Positions 5,931 to 9,719 of a stretch of 9,719 nt of DNA are shown here, piece by piece (position 1 is the stretch's first letter; each line of letters starts with the position of its first letter). The position numbers and the translations under genes are program-made. This stretch comes from an uncultured Psychrobacillus sp. GTDB taxonomy: Bacteria; Bacillota; Bacilli; Bacillales_A; Planococcaceae. Under the pieces are notes generated by a model. That model did not search any database, had not been told where the DNA came from, and saw only the letters and a list, made by a program, of their open reading frames with translations. The DNA lies in assembly GCA_934234185.1 (NCBI GenBank), contig CAKQHO010000124.1, positions 1 through 9,719 on the forward strand, written 5' to 3'.

Positions 5931-7627
5931 CAGGGATTGCAGCATCTCCAGGTATTTTAGTAGCTAATGCTTTTCGTTATTTCGAATCATCCATTCCTAC
6001 AGAGAAAGCTATCATTAGGAACGTAGACGAAGAAATTAATAGGTTGAAAGCGGCGATAGAAAGAACTAAAGACAAGCTTTTGGCTTTTAAAGAAAAGGTG
6101 GCCCATCAGTTAGGAGAAGATGAAGGAAAGATTTATTCTGCGCAAATTTTGGTGCTAGAGGATCCGGTTCTTTCCTCGGCAATTTATACCCAAATTGAAG
6201 AAGGGGTCAATGCTGAATATGCTGTTCAAGAGGTGACAGCAATATATACGAACATGTTTGAAATTCTAGGCAACGATTATATGAAGGAACGAGCTACAGG
6301 TGTCAGGGATGTAATGGGAAGGTTAGTAGCAGAGCTTATGAACAAAGAAGAAGGCAGATTTGCCACTCTTCAAAATGAGGTTATTTTAATAGTAGAGGAT
6401 TTAACTCCAAGCATAACTATCCAATTAGACCAGCGTTGGATTAAAGGAATCATCACTGATAATGGAAGTGCCACATCTCATGCTGCTATTTTGGCTAGAG
6501 CAATGGGTATACCAGCAGTGGTAGGGACCCAAGTAGCTTCGAAGGAAATTGAAGATGGGGCATTAATCATTTTAGATGGGACAAGTGGAAAGATTCTTTT
6601 AAATGCAACGAAAGAGGAACAGCAACTATATCAACAGAAAATACAATTATCACAATTGAAAGAACAAGAATATCAGATAAATATGAATATACCTGCACAG
6701 ACTAAAGATGGGCATTTGTTAAAAATACTTGGGAACATCGATAGCTTAACAGATGCTGAACGTGTCCTTGCAAACGGAGGGCAAGGCATTGGATTGCTCC
6801 GTACGGAGTTTTTGTATATGAATAGGGATGATGCCCCGAGTGAAGAGGAACAATTTAACCTATATAAGTCCATTCTTGAAAAGTTTAATGGGAACCCAGT
6901 AATAATTCGTTCGTTGGATATTGGAGGAGACAAAGAGGTTGATTATTTAAATTTAGAGAAAGAGATGAATCCTTTTTTAGGGAATCGAGCAATACGTCTA
7001 AGTCTAAACCAACTAGACATTTTTCGAATCCAACTTCGAGCACTTTTACGAGCTAGTAATTTTGGAAATTTGAAAATCATGTTTCCAATGATATGTACGT
7101 TAGAAGAGTTGCAGGAAGTTAAGGCTGTGTTATTAGAAGAAAAAGAATGCTTATTAAAGCAAGGCCAAGCAATTGGGGGAATGGAAGTTGGAATGATGAT
7201 AGAGACACCGGCAGCAGCTTTGCATGCAGCAGCTTTTGCGAAAGAGGTAGATTTTTTCTCTATTGAAACAAATAATTTAATTCAATATACCTTTGCAGCA
7301 GACCGTATGAACGAGCGTGTTTCTTACTTATATCAGCCCTACCATCCAGTAATATTAAAGCAAATTCAAACAATAGTAAATGCAGCCCATCAGCATGATA
7401 AGTGGGTAGGAATTTGTGGGGAAATGGCTAGTAATCCGATTACAATCCCTTTATTACTAGGATTGGGAGTTGATGAATTATCCATGCATGCTAGTTTTAT
7501 ACCGAAAGCGAAGTATCAAATACATGGCTTGTCGTACGAGGAATTAAAGGCTCACATACATCACATATTAACTTTAACTACTTCTAATGAAGTAAAAGTA
7601 TATCTTTCCTCCCATAATCTTTGCTAA
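5918..7627 (+). CDS. ptsI: Enzyme I-type PEP-protein phosphotransferase with altered active-site loops
   Basis: A 569-residue cytoplasmic protein, close to the family's usual 570, that normally moves phosphate from PEP to HPr. The N-terminal HPr-binding part (1-145), phosphohistidine domain (about 150-225) and C-terminal PEP barrel (about 255-540) are all present. Visible key residues are H188 (TSHAAILAR), R295 (GLLRTEF), R331 (RSLDIGGDK), R357 (LGNRAIR), E429 (MIETPAA), R463 (AADR) and C500 (GICGEMAS). Two departures stand out. The family GTNDL loop reads ETNNL (450-454), replacing the Asp that with E429 binds Mg2+, and GGRTSH reads GSATSH (183-188). The ATG at 5918 lies inside the end of the HPr gene; the start MREIAGIAASPG matches other enzyme I starts. 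The frame is fully open. It may be an impaired or specialised paralogue; the family assignment is certain, activity is not. Confidence 0.92.
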   Translation: MREIAGIAASPGILVANAFRYFESSIPTEKAIIRNVDEEINRLKAAIERTKDKLLAFKEKVAHQLGEDEGKIYSAQILVLEDPVLSSAIYTQIEEGVNAEYAVQEVTAIYTNMFEILGNDYMKERATGVRDVMGRLVAELMNKEEGRFATLQNEVILIVEDLTPSITIQLDQRWIKGIITDNGSATSHAAILARAMGIPAVVGTQVASKEIEDGALIILDGTSGKILLNATKEEQQLYQQKIQLSQLKEQEYQINMNIPAQTKDGHLLKILGNIDSLTDAERVLANGGQGIGLLRTEFLYMNRDDAPSEEEQFNLYKSILEKFNGNPVIIRSLDIGGDKEVDYLNLEKEMNPFLGNRAIRLSLNQLDIFRIQLRALLRASNFGNLKIMFPMICTLEELQEVKAVLLEEKECLLKQGQAIGGMEVGMMIETPAAALHAAAFAKEVDFFSIETNNLIQYTFAADRMNERVSYLYQPYHPVILKQIQTIVNAAHQHDKWVGICGEMASNPITIPLLLGLGVDELSMHASFIPKAKYQIHGLSYEELKAHIHHILTLTTSNEVKVYLSSHNLC

Positions 7628-7690
7628 AAGAATATGGGTAGGGGATAATGGAAGAGTATAACAAGTACTCGTTAAAAGGAGGAATTGAAA

Positions 7691-7975
7691 ATGGAAGAGA
7701 ACACAGGAAAGATTGAAGTCGGGGACATCTTTGCACTAATCGCAGAAGATGATCAGGAACAAGAAATTGAAGTACTAGGTCTCTTGACCATCGATGGCGT
7801 AGAGTATGCAGCTGTTGGGTTTGCAGAGGATACGCAGGAAGAAGGATCTGAGGAAGATATCGACGTCTTCTTTTTACGAGTGGAAGAAGGAGAAGAATTC
7901 TCCTTGATAGACAGTGATGAAGAGTTTGATAAGGTTTCAGCTGCTTTTATGGAAGCAGAGGAAGCTGTAGATTGA
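7691..7975 (+). CDS. DUF1292-family acidic protein
   Basis: A 94-residue, strongly acidic protein (many Glu and Asp, very few basic residues) resembling the DUF1292 / YrzB family of Firmicutes: an N-terminal strand region (IEVGDIFALIAEDD), an EVLGLLTIDGVEYAAVGF core, an acidic linker, a VFFLRVEEGEEFSLI segment and a final ID(S/D)DEEFDKVSAAF helix. The role of the family is not known. Start choice: ATG at 7691 with AAAGGAGGA eight bases upstream; a TTG at 7685 in the same frame is only two bases from that site and is unlikely. It follows enzyme I by 63 bases with no terminator between, so it is probably co-transcribed with the PTS genes, and a strong terminator closes the unit after it. Nothing in the protein itself indicates a PTS function. 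Confidence 0.78.
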   Translation: MEENTGKIEVGDIFALIAEDDQEQEIEVLGLLTIDGVEYAAVGFAEDTQEEGSEEDIDVFFLRVEEGEEFSLIDSDEEFDKVSAAFMEAEEAVD

Positions 7976-7982
7976 TATTTCC

Positions 7983-8033
7983 GGAGCTATCCCAAAAGTC
8001 ATGTTAAGTGACTTAGGGGCAGCTCCTTTTTTA
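7983..8033 (+). terminator. Intrinsic terminator closing the PTS/DUF1292 unit
   Basis: A long, slightly bulged hairpin: outer GGAGCT (7983-7988) pairs with AGCTCC (8021-8026), a middle CCC pairs with GGGG, and inner AAGTCA pairs with TGACTT around a seven-base loop. A run of six T follows at 8027-8032. It begins eight bases after the DUF1292 stop codon. The size and T tract make it a confident rho-independent terminator. Confidence 0.9.
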
Positions 8034-8061
8034 TTTTGATAAAATCATTGCTCACTAATCA

Positions 8062-8100
8062 CGCTTCTACAAGTAATAAGGAATACTTGCGATAGTAGCG
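8062..8100. repeat. Imperfect inverted repeat in the gap before the chromate transporter
   Basis: CGCT-TC-TACAAGTA (8062-8075) faces TACTTG (8084-8089) and, after a five-base interruption, GTAGCG (8095-8100). The core arms CAAGTA/TACTTG are perfect and the outer arms pair with small bulges. A second, shorter inverted repeat, CGGAT-GCAT-ATCCG, lies near 8152-8165. Between them the DNA is clearly richer in G and C than the neighbouring genes. The gap (8034-8279) contains no convincing gene. This could be a folded RNA, a binding site or a remnant of a dispersed repeat; I do not recognise it. Confidence 0.4.
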
Positions 8101-8206
8101 TGTTTACGTGCAGTCGGTGCGGCTTGCTTGCGCTTGTCTTCTGAGTACTTACGGATGCATATCCGCCAACCCTTAACCATTCAGATTTCTTCCTCCATCA
8201 TAGGTA

Positions 8207-8235
8207 TTTACACTAAATTTACAAAAATGTAATAA
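8207..8235 (+). promoter_or_regulatory. Candidate sigma-A promoter of the chromate transporter gene
   Basis: TTTACA (8207-8212, five of six matches to TTGACA) is separated by exactly 17 bases from TAATAA (8230-8235, a weak -10). It lies about 45 bases upstream of the start codon, which is preceded by a very strong ribosome binding site (GGGGGAGGTGA). No operator-like palindrome is evident next to it. Confidence 0.4.
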
Positions 8236-8279
8236 GAGTACCGATTTTATGGGTGATAAAATAAAGGGGGAGGTGACGG

Positions 8280-9434
8280 ATGAAGGGTTTAGTAGAAATA
8301 TTTTTAGTTTCTTTACGGTTAGGCTCAACTTCCTTTGGGGGACCTACTGCACACCTAGGTTATTTTCAAAAAGAGTATGTACAAAGAAGAAAGTGGTTAA
8401 CCGATAAACAGTATGCTGATTTAGTGGCATTAAGTCAATTTTTACCTGGACCTGCATCTAGTCAGGTTGGTATGGGGATTGGGTTAATAAGAGGTGGAAT
8501 AGCTGGAAGCATCGTATCTTTTATAGGATTCACTCTTCCTTCGGTGATTGCTCTAGCCTGCTTTGCTTTTTACTATGTACAGGGAGATATATCAACTGGC
8601 TGGATTCATGGCTTAAAATTGGTTGCTATAGCAATTGTGGCACAAGCTATTTGGGAGATGATGAAAAAATTACTTCCTACATGGAAGCACTACAGTCTCG
8701 GAATAGCTTCACTTATATTGTTATTGCTTTGGAACAGTCCTTTTGCCCAGGTAGGAATCATTATAATTGCTGGTCTTATAGGGTATATTCTTATCAACTC
8801 AATCTCTTCTGGATACGATAAGGTATCGTTAAGAATTTCAAAGAAGCTAGGAAGCATATTTTTAGCAATTTTTGCTTTGTTGCTAATTGTCCTACCGTTA
8901 GTGAGTAACAAGGTAGATTTGCTTTGGGTCACGTTATTTGAAAAATTCTATCTTTCTGGTTCTCTAGTATTCGGTGGAGGGCATGTGGTTTTACCATTAT
9001 TAGAAGCACAATTTGTTCAAGCTGATTTAATAACCGCCGAAGAGTTTTTAACGGGTTATGGATTGACGCAAGCTGTACCCGGACCGCTTTTTACGTTTGC
9101 TTCTTATATTGGAATGCTAGTAAATGGTTTTCCTGGAGCGATAATTGCGACAATCGCAATTTTCCTACCCGCTTTTCTATTGGTTTTAGGAGCAATGCCC
9201 TTTTGGTTGTCCATTAGTTCTCATCCTAAGCTTAGAGGTGCGATTGCCGGAATGAACGCAGCGGTAGTTGGAATTCTTGGGGCAGCTTTTATTAATCCAA
9301 TTGTTTGGGAAACTATTGGTACGTGGAAAGATATCCTGTTTAGTATAATTCTTCTGCTCTTACTTATAAGGCTAAAATGGAGTCCGGTAACTATTGTGAT
9401 TTTAGGGGTCCTAATAGGCATACTTTTTTATTGA
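8280..9434 (+). CDS. chrA: ChrA-family chromate transporter (two-domain form)
   Basis: A 384-residue polytopic membrane protein of the CHR family, whose studied members export chromate using the proton gradient. Both homologous halves are in one chain. The first has LRLGSTSFGGPTAHLGYF (12-29) and LSQFLPGPASSQ (51-62). The second has the parallel LSGSLVFGGGHVVLPLLEAQ (225-244) and LTQAVPGPLFTF (262-273). The paired FGGP/FGGG and LPGP/VPGP motifs define the family, and the length fits the long, fused type. About ten hydrophobic segments are visible and the C-terminus ends in one. The ATG start is supported by GGGGGAGGTGA four bases upstream. The gene stands alone between a terminator and a separate downstream promoter; no chromate-sensing regulator is visible beside it. 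Chromate specificity is inferred from the family, as some members may carry other oxyanions. Confidence 0.92.
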   Translation: MKGLVEIFLVSLRLGSTSFGGPTAHLGYFQKEYVQRRKWLTDKQYADLVALSQFLPGPASSQVGMGIGLIRGGIAGSIVSFIGFTLPSVIALACFAFYYVQGDISTGWIHGLKLVAIAIVAQAIWEMMKKLLPTWKHYSLGIASLILLLLWNSPFAQVGIIIIAGLIGYILINSISSGYDKVSLRISKKLGSIFLAIFALLLIVLPLVSNKVDLLWVTLFEKFYLSGSLVFGGGHVVLPLLEAQFVQADLITAEEFLTGYGLTQAVPGPLFTFASYIGMLVNGFPGAIIATIAIFLPAFLLVLGAMPFWLSISSHPKLRGAIAGMNAAVVGILGAAFINPIVWETIGTWKDILFSIILLLLLIRLKWSPVTIVILGVLIGILFY

Positions 9435-9462
9435 TAATATCTCCCTTTCCAATATTTTATAG

Positions 9463-9491
9463 TAGAAAAAGAAACACTCGTTCTATATAAT
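9463..9491 (+). promoter_or_regulatory. Candidate promoter of the 3'-terminal small gene
   Basis: TAGAAA (9463-9468, four of six) with a 17-base spacer to a perfect TATAAT (9486-9491), 22 bases before the GTG start of the last gene. It is the best -10 element in the window. The short leader would contain little more than the ribosome binding site. Confidence 0.5.
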
Positions 9492-9512
9492 AGAGGGAAA
9501 GGGGGAACGTAT

Positions 9513-9719
9513 GTGCGTAATCAAATTATTAAAGCATGGGAGCATCAACAGGTAGCCGATATGATTTATATGAAGGATAATGGAGAAATCAGCAAGCGGA
9601 CCATCAAAATATTGTATGTTAATAACTCATCCTTTATGGCTTTTTGCTTTCTTCGAAAAAATAAGCGAAAATTTACTATATCTAATGTTCTTGCACTTAT
9701 TCCAAGAAAACCTTCAACT
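9513..9719 (+). CDS. Small WYL-like protein (3' end cut by window edge)
   Basis: The first 69 codons of a gene that runs off the right edge. The start is GTG at 9513, with GGGAAAGGGGG ending eight bases upstream; the ATG at 9511 in another frame meets a stop after 14 codons and is rejected. The visible protein has an N-terminal helix (IIKAWEHQQVADMIY), then MKDNGEISKRTIKILYVNNSSFMAFCFLRKNKRKFTISNVLAL. The pattern of a basic strand, a residue run resembling 'F.AFC.LR...R.F...N(I/V)L', and a closing strand is that of the small WYL-type domains of Bacillus, which are often free-standing proteins of about 70-85 residues. That suggests only a short tail is missing. Role unknown; the WYL assignment is by pattern and moderate. 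Confidence 0.6.
   Translation, partial: MRNQIIKAWEHQQVADMIYMKDNGEISKRTIKILYVNNSSFMAFCFLRKNKRKFTISNVLALIPRKPST

Noticed and set aside
6673..6933. An 86-codon minus-strand frame opposite enzyme I
   Set aside because: Shadow of the enzyme I coding strand.
7685..7690. TTG at 7685 as the start of the DUF1292 protein
   Set aside because: It lies two bases from the AAAGGAGGA site, whereas the ATG at 7691 has ideal eight-base spacing.
8690..9421. Minus-strand frames of 66-80 codons opposite the chromate transporter
   Set aside because: Shadows of a clear two-domain membrane protein; no ribosome binding site or motif.

Overview
The window looks like chromosomal DNA from a low-GC, Gram-positive, endospore-former-type Firmicute (Bacillaceae/Planococcaceae; Psychrobacillus or a relative is only a guess). 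The reasons are AT-rich codons, strong AGGAGG-type ribosome binding sites, GTG as well as ATG starts, an S-layer-homology protein, a YcdB-type protein, a DUF1292 protein and HPr with the regulatory serine of Firmicutes. No tRNA, rRNA, insertion sequence or CRISPR array is visible.

Layout. (1) 1-1305, minus strand: a NhaC-family Na+/H+ antiporter that runs off the left edge. (2) 1465-1869: a small divergent lipoprotein. (3) 1870-2502: a long stretch with no convincing gene; its right end holds an orphan reading frame just before the next gene. (4) 2503-4731: a secreted protein with two tandem YcdB/PepSY-like modules and three SLH repeats, closed by a strong terminator at 4778-4815. (5) 4956-7975: a compact PTS phosphotransfer cluster of IIA-Glc, a small IIB-like protein, HPr, enzyme I and a DUF1292 protein, closed by a hairpin terminator at 7983-8033. 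(6) 8280-9434: a two-domain ChrA-type chromate transporter. (7) 9513 to the right edge: the start of a small WYL-like protein.

The PTS cluster is the most interesting part. Phosphate should flow from PEP to enzyme I, HPr, IIA and then IIB/IIC to a sugar. Here no membrane IIC gene is present, and three of the four PTS proteins depart from the family at key places. The IIB-like protein lacks the phosphorylated cysteine. HPr ends before its last helix and overlaps enzyme I by 13 bases. Enzyme I keeps its active histidine, but the normally invariant GTNDL metal/PEP loop reads ETNNL and the GGRTSH loop reads GSATSH. Only IIA looks fully canonical. All frames are nevertheless open and have sensible spacing. 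Either this is a sugar PTS in an early stage of decay, or it is a permease-less branch adapted to a regulatory role; the sequence alone does not decide between them.
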